A DNA stretch of 64,000 nucleotides from positions 19,456,706 through 19,520,705 of the forward strand of contig OW386288.2 in NCBI GenBank assembly GCA_936432065.2. The letters run 5' to 3'. This document shows, piece after piece, positions 54,817-64,000 of this stretch. This stretch comes from Rutpela maculata. Its lineage: Eukaryota > Arthropoda > Insecta > Coleoptera > Cerambycidae. Within the stretch, counting starts at the first letter, position 1, and every line of letters starts with the position of its first letter. The notes under the pieces are model-generated. The model had not been told where the DNA came from. It saw only the letters and a program-made list of their open reading frames with translations, and ran no database searches. Made by a program: the position numbers and the translations under genes.

Positions 54817-55364
54817 TAGTGGCGGCTGGTGAAATTTCAATAATTTTTTTCTCGTCTGTGGCGCATGGGACCCATACGAAATATGGGAACTAACAACTAG
54901 AGAAGCACTCCTCTAAAGAACAAATTTTGAAAAAGCAGTTTGCGAAATTTTTTTCAAAATTCGGTTGCCCAGCCACCCCCCGGCCTAGGGACTCCTGTTT
55001 AAAATTATTTTTTTTGTCATATACATTTTACTTTTCATAAAAATACAACAATAGGTTTTGGAGTTATGAAAATATTTTCATTATTAACTGAAATACAATG
55101 AACTGAAATTTTGTAATTTACAATTTAACAAATTATAAAATTTCTATTCGTTGTATCTCAATTAATAATGAAAATATTTTCATAAACTCCAAAACCTATT
55201 GTTGCATTTTTATGAAAAGTAAAATGTATATGATAAAAAAAAAATTTAAACAGGAGTCCCTAGACGAGGGGGAGGGGCAACCGAATTTTGAAAAAATTTT
55301 TCGCAAACTTCTTTTTCAAAATTTTTTAGGGAAAAAATTATTGAAATTTCACCAGCCGTCACTG
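54817..55364. mobile_element. hAT-type foldback MITE
   Basis: Ends TAGTGGCGGCTGGTGAAAT and the inverse of CAGTGACGGCTGGTGAAAT. Flanking 8-mers CATAAAAC (54809-54816) and CATACAAC (55365-55372) differ at one base. The arms pair over most of 548 bp (CCAAAACCTATTGTTG.ATTTTTATGAAAA). Non-coding. Confidence 0.9.
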
Positions 55365-56023
55365 CATACAACTCCTTTAATCGTGCACTAGTTCGCTCCC
55401 AACCTCATGTACTAGTTGGCTCCCGCTCATTAAGGATAGGATTTTGCAGAGCGAGAGGGAAATATGCGTTTGTTTTCGGTTTATTATAAATATTTAAAAA
55501 ATCATAAATGGTATAATCTTTAAAATAGTTTCAGATACTTCCCATTGCTCTAAGGAATACAACCATATACAGTTTTTATCATAAATTTTGTATATAGTTA
55601 AATGCCATACTCTAATAATGAAATTAGGAGCTACTTTCATTGACAAACTACGATATTCAAGTACAACAAAAATTTACAACAAAAAAAATATAGTTGTATT
55701 CGCTAGAACAACAGCAAATATTTAAAACAGTTTTAAAGATTATACTATGTTTGGTTTTTAAAATATTTATAATAAATCGAAAATAAACGTATATTTCTCT
55801 TTCACTCAGCAAAATCCTACCCTTAAGCTTTTTTAGAATTTGGGGAAAATCGGTAAAGGTCGAAAAATAATATTCTTTGTTCAAATGTGTATAGGTATAA
55901 AATAAAAGTACTTGTTGGTTAATATTTTCTTATATATTAACTTATTCATACATACGTATAAAACAGGTTGGTATCTGCGAGACAATACTTTTACAAACTG
56001 AAATGGAGTAATGAATTTTTCAT

Positions 56024-57300
56024 TTAATAACAATATTGTTTTTTCAAATGTATGGCTTTACAGTAAATTCGTTTAGGAACATTCGAACTCCTAATTTTAA
56101 TATATGTATCAATCTGAACGTTTTTAAGTACTTCTAAAAATTGGAATATATTACGATGGCTTCTGTAAAATAACGAATTAAATGTAGCGTGAAAGCTTTC
56201 ACAAGCATTGGTTGTTCTATGGAAAGAAGAACTATTTTCCGCCCACATTGTAGGTGGAAATACAGCATCTTCAGATATATAATTTTCCACCAAATAATCT
56301 GTGAGTTTTTGAACTGTAGCGTGTCTGGGCATAACTGCCCCAAAATCAGTTGCGAAACAATCTCCAACATCATCGGAATTAAAAAATAGGAGGTCATCCA
56401 CGTATTGCAGGTAGTATCCAATGTCCGATTCCTTGCCGTATTCTGTTGCTAACCCAAGCTTCTGCATCATCCGCCACCTTTAGAATTAATAGACATATGT
56501 ATATTATTTTAAAACGTTACAAAGAGGAAAGAGTTTGTGTCCCAGATGAAAGCGGCATCCTTTCAGGTGAACTTTTGGGAAAACTTGAAGAATAGCTTTG
56601 TGTATAGCTTTCTCAAAATCCACGTAAACGACCGATGCGCGATGGGTCGAAAGTAATGTTTCTATTTGTGCACTCGTCTTTTAAATACTGGAAAGCCCTT
56701 GTATACGATGCTTTCCTTGTTGGGGAGTAAAATATAGACAAGAGACACTTAATGTCAGTTTACGAGACTGTGTATGGTAAACAACTGAAGAAAATACTTT
56801 GGGCAGCATTTAAAAGTTCCATCGACGTAAACGGTCTTCAAAGCGCCCAAAAATTCGTGTCACAGGAAAACAGCACAACATTGTGCTCCGAGTCATTTTT
56901 AATTAGGAACAGTTCCCCTTCATTTGTGACAACTTCGGTTACATTCAGCACATCATGAACTCTCATTAAATTTGTTGGCATTTTTGGCAACACTTTCCTT
57001 CGACTATTGTACATGTCCTTCCTTATCAAGTGCACATCGGTCACGGTTAATGTTTGAACAGCACTTTTGTTCAGTTCTTGGTGCAAAAGTTTCATAGGCT
57101 TCTCGCAAGTATCTTCAACCGCCTTCCTCTTTAACGAATTACTCAGTTTTTGACGGGTTAGAGTTGCTAAACTGCTGCTGCCGTGATTGTGTTCACTACC
57201 GCATTCTAACACAACGTAAGGCTTGGAGGTTTCTGTCTTTACATATGATTTGCATCCGCGATTTGTACTAATAATAAGTTTCAGTTTGGTATAAGGTGCT
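56024..57300 (-). pseudogene. MULE transposase (FLYWCH-associated family), broken or spliced
   Basis: Minus strand, in order: a FLYWCH-like end (LIISTNRGCKSYVK..SEHNHG), then LKRKAVEDTCEKPMKLLHQE, LIRKDMYNSRRKVLPKMP and LIKNDSEHNVVLFSCDTNF in one frame (57212-56838). Shifted frames follow: DGTFKCCPKYFLQLFTIHG (first catalytic D), ASVVYVDFEKAIHKAILQVF (second D), LKGCRFHLG (the CXXH signature). The last frame (56470-56024) has MMQKLGLATEYGKESDIG and WAENSSSFHRTTNACESFHA to the end. The break between HLG and MMQ could be a short intron (GTAACG..TCTAAAG) instead of damage; the frameshifts near 56840 and 56650 look like damage. The protein would excise the surrounding element. Confidence 0.85.
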
Positions 57301-57464
57301 ACTAGCTATACTACTTGGAAATTCCTAATTGCCAATTTTATGAATAATTGTCACTTTATGGAAGAGGTTTTATGATGATTTCAATGAATTTTCATCGGGA
57401 GCGAACATACACATACCCTTTCGAACGAAAGAGGATTATTACTTGCGTGCGGGAGCCAACTAGT

Positions 57465-57839
57465 GTGCTCCGTTTTTCAAATATTGAATATTCAAATTTA
57501 GATTTTCACCCTTTGAGGTAAGAGCAAGTATCCGGACCATATAGAAACTGAAGACGATACCTTTTACAACAATAATAACCCATAAAAAAAATCATTACAT
57601 ATGAAATTATTCCGAAATTGTACATATTTTTGACTTCTACTGTACTAATTAGTGGTTTTCCTCGGAAAATTTACGTAAGGGTAGTTTAATGATACGAAAT
57701 AATCGAAAATCTCGATTCTACCGAAAATGTCAACGATTTCGCTCAAATTTTGTACATTAACAATATATTACAAACCTAATAATATACCATTATTAGTTTT
57801 TCCAGGAAGATTCATATAACAGTAGTTTACTGAAGTCAC
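57465..57839. other. AT-rich spacer
   Basis: No coding motif or clear repeat was recognised. Confidence 0.5.
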
Positions 57840-57956
57840 GCGAGAAAGTAAGTTCGGCGTGGCCGTGCCATTTATATGTATTAAGTTATCGTGCTCACAA
57901 GAAACGTGACGGATGAACAGAAAGACGAACATTTTGAAAATTGTTCAGAATTCATT
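57840..57956 (-). repeat. Dispersed repeat with GTC-rich motif, inverted copy
   Basis: On the minus strand: GAATTCTGAACAATTTTCAA, AATGTTCGTCTTTCTGTTCA and CCGTCACGTTTCTTGTGAGC, matching 12592-12665 on the plus strand. The full-length LINE ends exactly against it. Confidence 0.75.
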
Positions 57957-57978
57957 TAGATAGATAGATAGATAGATA
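57957..57978 (-). repeat. LINE 3' tail, (TCTA)n
   Basis: Plus strand reads TAGATAGATAGATAGATAG. It is directly at the junction between LINE 3' UTR and the inverted GTC-rich repeat, so it is the 3' tail of the LINE. Confidence 0.85.
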
Positions 57979-58233
57979 AGATTTATTTGTTCCAACATAC
58001 CACCCTATTAGGGTATAGAACGTGTCAACATTTAGTACTTTACAAAATATATAATATTGCAGTAATAAAGATTAAAAATTAGAATTAACATATAACACAG
58101 TACACAGTAATAAAAAACTTATAGCGATGCTAAAGAACTAGAACACTACTACATAAACACATTAAAGTACATATTAAAAATAATATACACTACAGTATAC
58201 ACAAACATATATATATATATATAAAATATATAC

Positions 58234-61083
58234 TTACATATACAAAATATCACAATGATCATTGAAGAATTCTTCAATAGTATAGAATGCTTTATTTATG
58301 AGATGTGTTTTAATTGTTTTTTTTAGTTGGTTTATGGGAAGATTTCTTACTGATAAGTTAATTTTGTTCCAGATTCTCATAATATTATTTTGAACATTTC
58401 TATTTATAAAAGTATATTTGGTTTGTTCAGGTACAAGGTTTTTTTTATTTCTTGTGTTATAACTGTGGCTAGTCTCATTGCTGTTAAAAAGATTTCTATT
58501 TTGATAAATAAAAAGAACTGCTTCATAAATGTACATACTAACTACAGTTAAAATGTTATTTTCCCTAAATATACTTTTACAACTTTCTGTTTGTTTCATA
58601 TTAAAAATGTTTCTCAAACAACGTTTTTGTAAAACCAAAATTCTCTGAACTTCCACCGAGTTTCCCCAAAAGATAATTCCGTACTTAATTTTCGAATGTA
58701 CATAAGCATGATAAGCAGTCAGTGCTGCATTCAATCCGACACTTTTATTTATTGTTTTTAAAGCATAACAGTATCGCCTTATGTTTTCGGACAACTTTTC
58801 AATATGAACTTTCCAATCTAGCCTCTGATCTACATGTACACCAAGAAATAGCACGCTTTCTGTCGACTCAAGGTTTGTATTATTTATGTTGATTGTTAAG
58901 GGGTCATTTAATCGAGTATTAAAATTAATTATCTGTGTTTTGTTGACGTTAAGGACCAGATTATTTGCCCCAAACCATTTATTGAGTTTGGTGATTGATT
59001 CACTAACTTTTTCTTGATAGACCTGTTCACTGTTTTCGCTAAATATTAAGGATGTGTCATCAGCATATAGAATCATGTCCTGATTTACAAAGCTTGGCAA
59101 GTCATTGGTATATAAAATGTAAAGCAGTGGTCCTAAAATAGATCCTTGAGGGACTCCTTTTTTTATATTAATCAGTTTTGATTTAACCATTTGCCCATTT
59201 TCATCATAGTCGACCACACACTGCTTTCTATTTGTCAAGTATGATTCTATTAGCCTTAATGAAATGCCTCTAATTCCATAGCGTTCAAGCTTTTTAATCA
59301 AAATTCCATGGTCCACACTGTCAAAAGCTTTAGATAGGTCCAAACACATTGCTAAAGTGTTTTTACTGTTGTTCATGGAATCTAATATTTTTGTTAATGC
59401 AAGGTATATGGCTTGTATTGTGGATCTCTTTTTTCTAAAGCCATTTTGACAGTCGGACAGAATGTGATTTTTTTCCAAATAGGTTATGATTCTAGTATAC
59501 AACAGCTTTTCAAAGATTTTGCTTAGATTAGATAACAAAGATACCGGTCTGTAATTTTTTATATCATCTTTTTTGTCTTTTTTGTGAATCGCCTTAATAT
59601 GTGCTATTTTTAACTGATCTGGGAATACTCCTGTGCAAAAGACAACATTAATAATGTATGCAAGAGGATGCGCTATTATATCCGCCACTTCTTTGAGTAA
59701 ACATATGGGTATTTCATCCTCTCCTATTGATTTTTTGTTTTTTAGTTTTTTTATACACTCCAATACTTCTTCAGCACTTACCCAGTTTAAAAAAACACTA
59801 TTTGATACTTGTTGAACTTTACTAAAGTCAACTTGATCATTTGAATTTGTATTAGGACAAGCATTTATAAAATAATTGTTTATCTCGTCTAGAATTACAG
59901 CCGAGTTAGAATGGGGTGTTTTAACATTGTCTAATAAACCATTTTTATTTGATTTATTTCCTGTTATATCTTTAATAAGTGACCATGTAGCTTTAGTTTT
60001 ATTTTCGGCTTTCAATACATACCTGGTATTTTCAAGTTTTTTTGCTGCTTTTACGACTTTTTTAAAAATGTTCACATAGTTTTTATAGTTTTCATTGCTT
60101 ATCTGCCCAATTATTTTTTGTTCATATAAGTATCGCTTTTTTTTAGCTGATACTCTTAAGCCCGTGGTCATCCAAGACTTTCGACAATTACCTAAACTTT
60201 GACGAGTTTTTTTAATAAATACCCTGTTCATAAGACCTTGTATTTCATTTAGAAAAATGTCATAAGCTATATTAGCATCATTTGTATTTAAAACTTTATC
60301 CCAACTTACTGATTGTAATTCAGTTCGATATTGTTGAAGCTTAGTTTTTGAAAATACTCTTTTTTTAGTATACTGATTTTTTATTCTAGTGGTTTGTCTT
60401 TTATTCTCATGACTTAAAATTAATGTTTGGCCGTGATGATCTGATAATGCTGAATATATGAGAGAACTTTCGTAGTTCTCACAATCGGTAAAAATGTTAT
60501 CCAAAAGTGTAGCTGTTTTTTGAGTCACTCTGGTGGGTTCAAATATTGTTTGAGACACATTGTATGTATTCAGTAAGTCTAAGAATCTTTTTGTTTTAAT
60601 ATTTGTTTCCAACAGATTAATATTAAAATCTCCGCATAATACCAACTTATACTTTCTATAGTTACTCTGAATTAAGTCAATACTCTCCTCTAACTTTTCC
60701 ATAAATACCTCAAAATTTCCTAAATTTGTTCTGTATATACACAGTATAATCAGATTAAGTTCTCTATTTTTTACACATGCACACTCTATATGTCCCTCCA
60801 CACTATTATCTTCTATACATTTAACTTTTTCGAAATTCAATTCGTTCTTGATGTAGATGCAAGCTCCTCCGTGTATCATTTCCTTCCTTGAATATGATGA
60901 GACCATTTCATATCCACTTAGTTTTATAAAATTCTCTTCTCCTGGTTTCAGCCAATGCTCAGTAAAACATAGAGCTTCAGGTTTCTCATCTTGCATGTTT
61001 AAAAAAAGTTCTATTTCTAGAATCTTATTTTTTATACATTGTATGTTTTGATGTAATACTCGAAAATTGCTTAGCTTTTCCAT
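58234..61083 (-). CDS. LINE ORF2: endonuclease and reverse transcriptase
   Basis: 949 codons, uninterrupted. Residues 1-230 are an apurinic-type endonuclease: LHQNIQCIKNK (about 10), CFTEHWL (about 38), GGACIYIKN, LCGDFNINLL (about 149) and SALSDHHGQT (about 212), the catalytic N, E, D/N and SDH motifs. Residues about 445-720 are the reverse transcriptase: IKNYRPVSLLSNLSKIFEKL, QNGFRKKRSTIQAIYLAL, MCLDLSKAFDSVDHGILIKK, KKGVPQGSILGPLLYILY and MILYADDTSLIF. A C-terminal domain follows with LGVHVDQRLDWKVHIEKL and a final LYN-like region ending CDILYM. The length is normal for jockey/CR1-type LINEs. The protein nicks the target and copies the element's RNA into it. All catalytic residues that I can check are present. 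Confidence 0.95.
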   Translation of the reverse strand: MEKLSNFRVLHQNIQCIKNKILEIELFLNMQDEKPEALCFTEHWLKPGEENFIKLSGYEMVSSYSRKEMIHGGACIYIKNELNFEKVKCIEDNSVEGHIECACVKNRELNLIILCIYRTNLGNFEVFMEKLEESIDLIQSNYRKYKLVLCGDFNINLLETNIKTKRFLDLLNTYNVSQTIFEPTRVTQKTATLLDNIFTDCENYESSLIYSALSDHHGQTLILSHENKRQTTRIKNQYTKKRVFSKTKLQQYRTELQSVSWDKVLNTNDANIAYDIFLNEIQGLMNRVFIKKTRQSLGNCRKSWMTTGLRVSAKKKRYLYEQKIIGQISNENYKNYVNIFKKVVKAAKKLENTRYVLKAENKTKATWSLIKDITGNKSNKNGLLDNVKTPHSNSAVILDEINNYFINACPNTNSNDQVDFSKVQQVSNSVFLNWVSAEEVLECIKKLKNKKSIGEDEIPICLLKEVADIIAHPLAYIINVVFCTGVFPDQLKIAHIKAIHKKDKKDDIKNYRPVSLLSNLSKIFEKLLYTRIITYLEKNHILSDCQNGFRKKRSTIQAIYLALTKILDSMNNSKNTLAMCLDLSKAFDSVDHGILIKKLERYGIRGISLRLIESYLTNRKQCVVDYDENGQMVKSKLINIKKGVPQGSILGPLLYILYTNDLPSFVNQDMILYADDTSLIFSENSEQVYQEKVSESITKLNKWFGANNLVLNVNKTQIINFNTRLNDPLTININNTNLESTESVLFLGVHVDQRLDWKVHIEKLSENIRRYCYALKTINKSVGLNAALTAYHAYVHSKIKYGIIFWGNSVEVQRILVLQKRCLRNIFNMKQTESCKSIFRENNILTVVSMYIYEAVLFIYQNRNLFNSNETSHSYNTRNKKNLVPEQTKYTFINRNVQNNIMRIWNKINLSVRNLPINQLKKTIKTHLINKAFYTIEEFFNDHCDILYM

Positions 61084-61169
61084 TATTTTATCCGGATAAT
61101 TTACAAGTTTTAGGTGTGGAGGTTGATAATAATCTAGTAACTGTGCAACCTTACTAAAGGGAGTTGTGA

Positions 61170-62003
61170 TTAGTTTTTTGGTATTTGTGCCATTTTAACT
61201 ATTTTAGGTATATCATTGAAGTACTTAATTTTTAGATTGTTTTCTCCTTGTTGCATTCGCTGCATCATAGTGATTTTTAAATTTTTATACTCTTCAATTT
61301 GCTTTGGAGTTTTGTCCCTGCTTAATGATATGTTATGGTAGGTTGGGTTTTCTCTTAAATATTTGGCGTGATGCATTACCTTGTTTACATCTGCTGCCGA
61401 TGGTAATACTACGCGGATAGGTCTGGGCCTGTCAGGATTATGTCGTCCTATGCGATGTACTTTACTTCCTTCCAACTTTAAATCTGAACAGACATTTTTA
61501 ATAATTTCCTCCGCTATCATCTTGTCTGACTCACTATTAGTTTCCATTTGATTTATATCTTCGTTACAACCAAAGATTATTATATTTCTTTTCCGCACCT
61601 CTCGGTCGTTTATTTCCTGAATTGTGGCCGTTGGGTTAACTGTATTGCTACTATTCTCATTTTGTTTTCTTAACTGATGTTTGATTTCGGCAATCTCAGA
61701 TTTTAAATCTTCATTTATTTTTAACTGATTTTCGTACTTTTTTAGCAGCTCCGTATATTGACAATCCATTTTATTTAGTTTTTCCATCACATCTGCTAAA
61801 GTAATTTGTTTGTTTTTTATTGTTTTGGCTTCGGAAATTTGAGGAATTTGGACCATAACCTCACTTTCCTTACACATGTTGCAAATCCATCTATTTCCCT
61901 TGGGATTTTGTAATTCTTTCTGATAGCTATTTAATACACTTATTGACATGTTTATACACTTGGTATGATCAGATTTGTCACAAGCTTTACATCCTTCCGC
62001 CAT
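61170..62003 (-). CDS. LINE ORF1: zinc-finger, coiled-coil RNA-binding protein
   Basis: I prefer the start at 62003 (MAEGCKACDKSDHTKC, context AAAAAAATGGCGG) over an in-frame ATG nine codons upstream at 62030. This gives 277 residues. Residues about 5-50 form a PHD-like finger, CX2CX4HX2C..WXCX2C, that lacks the first cysteine pair of a full PHD. Residues about 75-130 are a coiled coil (LLKKYENQLKINEDLKSEIA). The remainder has the RKRNIIIFGC start and RIGRHNPDRPRPIRVVLPSA block of the L1-ORF1-like RNA-binding domain found in CR1-like LINEs. It should bind element RNA and chaperone its delivery with ORF2. The stop lies 86 bases before ORF2. The frame is intact. Confidence 0.9.
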   Translation of the reverse strand: MAEGCKACDKSDHTKCINMSISVLNSYQKELQNPKGNRWICNMCKESEVMVQIPQISEAKTIKNKQITLADVMEKLNKMDCQYTELLKKYENQLKINEDLKSEIAEIKHQLRKQNENSSNTVNPTATIQEINDREVRKRNIIIFGCNEDINQMETNSESDKMIAEEIIKNVCSDLKLEGSKVHRIGRHNPDRPRPIRVVLPSAADVNKVMHHAKYLRENPTYHNISLSRDKTPKQIEEYKNLKITMMQRMQQGENNLKIKYFNDIPKIVKMAQIPKN

Positions 62004-62039
62004 TTTTTTGAATATATATATTATTAACACAATGATGCG

Positions 62040-64000
62040 TTATCTACAATCAATCAATCAATTTCAGAAATGTGCCAATCAAATGCAATAGCTATACTCC
62101 TCGTTTTCGTATTTGCAAAGAGCATAAGAACGCTATATAATATTTCTTCCTTATTGAAATACCCGAGGATTGCCCCAAATGCATCTGTTCGAACAATTAT
62201 TCAAATTTCAATCCAAGGTGCTGATATAATCATATGCAACAATAACAAACCGTTGGATTAATTTCAGAAACGTAAGTAACCCCTTTCACAGCCCAACTGG
62301 GAAATAGCACGACCGTTTGTCGATATTCAAAATAGACCAAGAAAATAGACGTATTGATTAATGTTCAGGTATATTCAAATCACCGTGTGAAAAAATCGCA
62401 ACTTATTGAATATGTATTAACCCTAATACCAGGCCTACCTGTGCTCGGTGCCTAGTGAATAATAAAAATAGGAAGTAGGATTTAGCTTTAATAGGAAGTA
62501 TAGGACATGCAAAGCTTTGTTGCCGTATTTATTCAAATCCTGGCAAGAAAGGGTTGTGTAGTCTTGTACATGTAGTAAATATGCAGCATCTTAGGGTCGT
62601 GTATAACATCCTTTAAAAGGGGTATATTGAAATATCGCGAAGGGTAAGTGACACCTTTCCTATTGAGGGAAATGTTAATAGGCCCTGCGAGGTTATTAAT
62701 TTTCAAAATGTAAAGATATTGGTAGGGTGGTGTTCAAGCTGGCAAATATTTATAAGGCACTATATCTGTTACCCGGATTTAAACTTGCTAATTTTGTTAA
62801 TTACAGTTTTCAGTGCAGGGTACAAAAATTGCACTTCTAAGTTTTTGGTTACAATTTGAATATTATTCGATATTTTAGTTGTTAAATTTAAATCAAAGCT
62901 GTGGTCTCAGTGATCAAAGGCAAACATCCGATTTGTGAAAATCGTTATTTTTTAAAAGTGGCTGACATTTGGATTTTATTTTTTCTTCGCTTGCTTACCA
63001 AATTATTGCATATTTAAGTATACAATTAATTTCTTCTCGATTGTCGCTTCCGTATCCAGACGGACATTCTCTGGCCAAGGCTCCGCGGCAGTTGAAGGGC
63101 TGGGGAGGGAACAAGGTCGAGGCAAAACGAAATAAAATTACCCTACTCCTATCTACCTAGAGGTTTATTAGGGAAGTAAGATAGTCATATACCTGGAGAC
63201 TCAGCACAACTGACACATTATGCAAATATGTACAGGATGATTTACCACAACATGCGGAAAATAAAATGGTGTAATAGTCTTCTATGTGGGAAAGTCCCCG
63301 CAAAATTTTAGAGTGATCCGAGGTCATTTAGTAATTTTTGTTGCAAATATATGCTACTGTTATTTGCCTGTAGCCAGTGATAGACCAGTGACTTTACTTG
63401 GGAAAGAACATATCGGAGATATTTTCATTTCCTTAATGGGCCTTTCCCACGTAATTGAACTTGATGTTTATTATGTCATAAATCATTTACTAACACCTAA
63501 TAAATATAGACGTCATATCGTATAATATTTTAATTTTAAATGGATATTTTAAAAATATAAATCTTGTCTACTTCACTCCATATTTCAAACAAGTAAATGC
63601 GTTCAAATTACGTCAATCAAAATTAAACAATTTCCGGCTTCATACGAACATTACCCGAACCTGTCGACATTTCGGAATCTTACATCTCTTCTGGAAACCT
63701 GCCGATGAGACTATTTCATTGTTGCCTAATGTATATGAATGTTTAGCGTTAGAGGAAATGCTTTAATTATTTCACTAAAGAATGTCTACTTTTTATCTCC
63801 GCTTTTGAAAATAATGAATTTCCATTGAATAATACCACCTACTATAATAAACATGGTAATAATTAACAGAAGAAACACACTTTATACGTCGGCTCTCAAC
63901 AAATAACTCACACTTGGCGACTCTAATGGAAATAAAATTTGGTATTAAATAATAATTAATAGTGATAGGTTATGTTCTCTTATTTACGTTGTGATCGTAC
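62040..64000. other. Unassigned right end of window
   Basis: No domain, terminal repeat or RNA gene was recognised. A 63-codon plus frame (62070-62261) begins with a hydrophobic leader-like stretch (AIAILLVFVFA) but lacks support. 62990-63110 is somewhat GC-richer with no motif. Nothing here repeats elsewhere in the window as far as I can see, so it may be unique host DNA. Confidence 0.45.

Larger units (their letters stand above)
54788..57464 (-). mobile_element. Mutator-like (MULE) transposon, decayed
   Basis: The coding remnant at 56024-57300 is a MULE transposase. Both flanks carry repeated copies of one motif in opposite orientation: TAGTTGGCTCC (54790), CTAGTTCGCTCCC (55391) and CTAGTTGGCTCCCGC (55424) on the left; GGGAGCGAAC (57395) and GCGGGAGCCAACTAG (57450) on the right. 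I take these as terminal or subterminal repeats and set the limits from them. The 9-bp duplication expected for a MULE was not found. A hAT MITE is inserted in the left terminal region. Confidence 0.65.
57957..62010 (-). mobile_element. Nearly complete LINE retrotransposon
   Basis: Two open ORFs in the order ORF1-ORF2 on the minus strand, separated by 86 bases, with a 3' UTR of about 250 bases and a (TCTA)n tail at 57957-57978. The 3' UTR contains a small stem ACCCTA-A-TAGGGT (about 58003-58015). There is no long 5' UTR: ORF1 starts within about 10 bases of a change to (AT)n-like sequence, so the copy is either just 5'-truncated or has a very short leader. No target duplication could be identified. 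Intact ORFs make it the youngest large element in the window and possibly still able to retrotranspose. Confidence 0.9.

Noticed and set aside
62070..62261. A small secreted peptide gene
   Set aside because: A hydrophobic leader alone is weak evidence in AT-rich DNA; no splice, polyadenylation or repeat evidence supports it.

Overview
The window reads as non-coding, transposon-saturated nuclear DNA of an arthropod, most likely an insect (a beetle is my best guess, from the look of the repeat families only). It is AT-rich. I found no convincing host gene, no functional tRNA or rRNA gene and no CRISPR array. The only long intact reading frames are the two ORFs of one LINE retrotransposon at the right end (58234-61083 and 61170-62003, minus strand). 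Other recognisable coding sequence is decayed transposon protein.

Layout. 1-3275: two foldback elements and a decayed LINE (816-2745) inside a dispersed repeat. 3960-10560: a broad inverted arrangement centred on a mariner-like composite transposon (4701-8218) that itself carries a 909-bp TA-flanked element; the right arm carries a palindrome-rich 1.5-kb insertion (8913-10422) with a possible tyrosine-recombinase N-terminus. 10664-12515: a second mariner-like element with very long inverted repeats. 14526-14864: a tRNA-derived SINE. 15396-16950: one end of an unidentified DNA transposon. 18225-23204: a gypsy-type LTR retrotransposon (minus strand) with matching LTRs and a 5-bp target duplication, carrying a SINE, a DNA-transposon end, a LINE 3' end and a 17-unit minisatellite. 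23262-28489: LINE fragment, two foldbacks and a third mariner-like transposon nested in the centre of a palindrome. 29.8-38.3 kb: hAT-like element, copia, several LINE fragments and a fourth mariner-like transposase. 38.5-50.4 kb: dispersed repeats, a Harbinger MITE, foldbacks, and a 2-kb transposon (47935-49957) that carries a hAT MITE with a perfect 8-bp target duplication. 51476-52087: hAT MITE. 54.8-57.5 kb: Mutator-like (MULE) transposon with a decayed FLYWCH/MULE transposase. 57957-62010: near-complete LINE. 62-64 kb: nothing recognised.

Common threads. Four mariner-like DUF4817-type transposon families share the terminus C(A/C)GGGTG next to a TA target. Several insertions can be dated relative to each other because a second copy of the host repeat in the same window supplies the uninserted sequence. 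Palindromic foldback elements are unusually frequent (about a dozen).

All calls come from reading the sequence. Family names rest on recognised protein motifs, terminal inverted repeats and target-site duplications; no database search was run.
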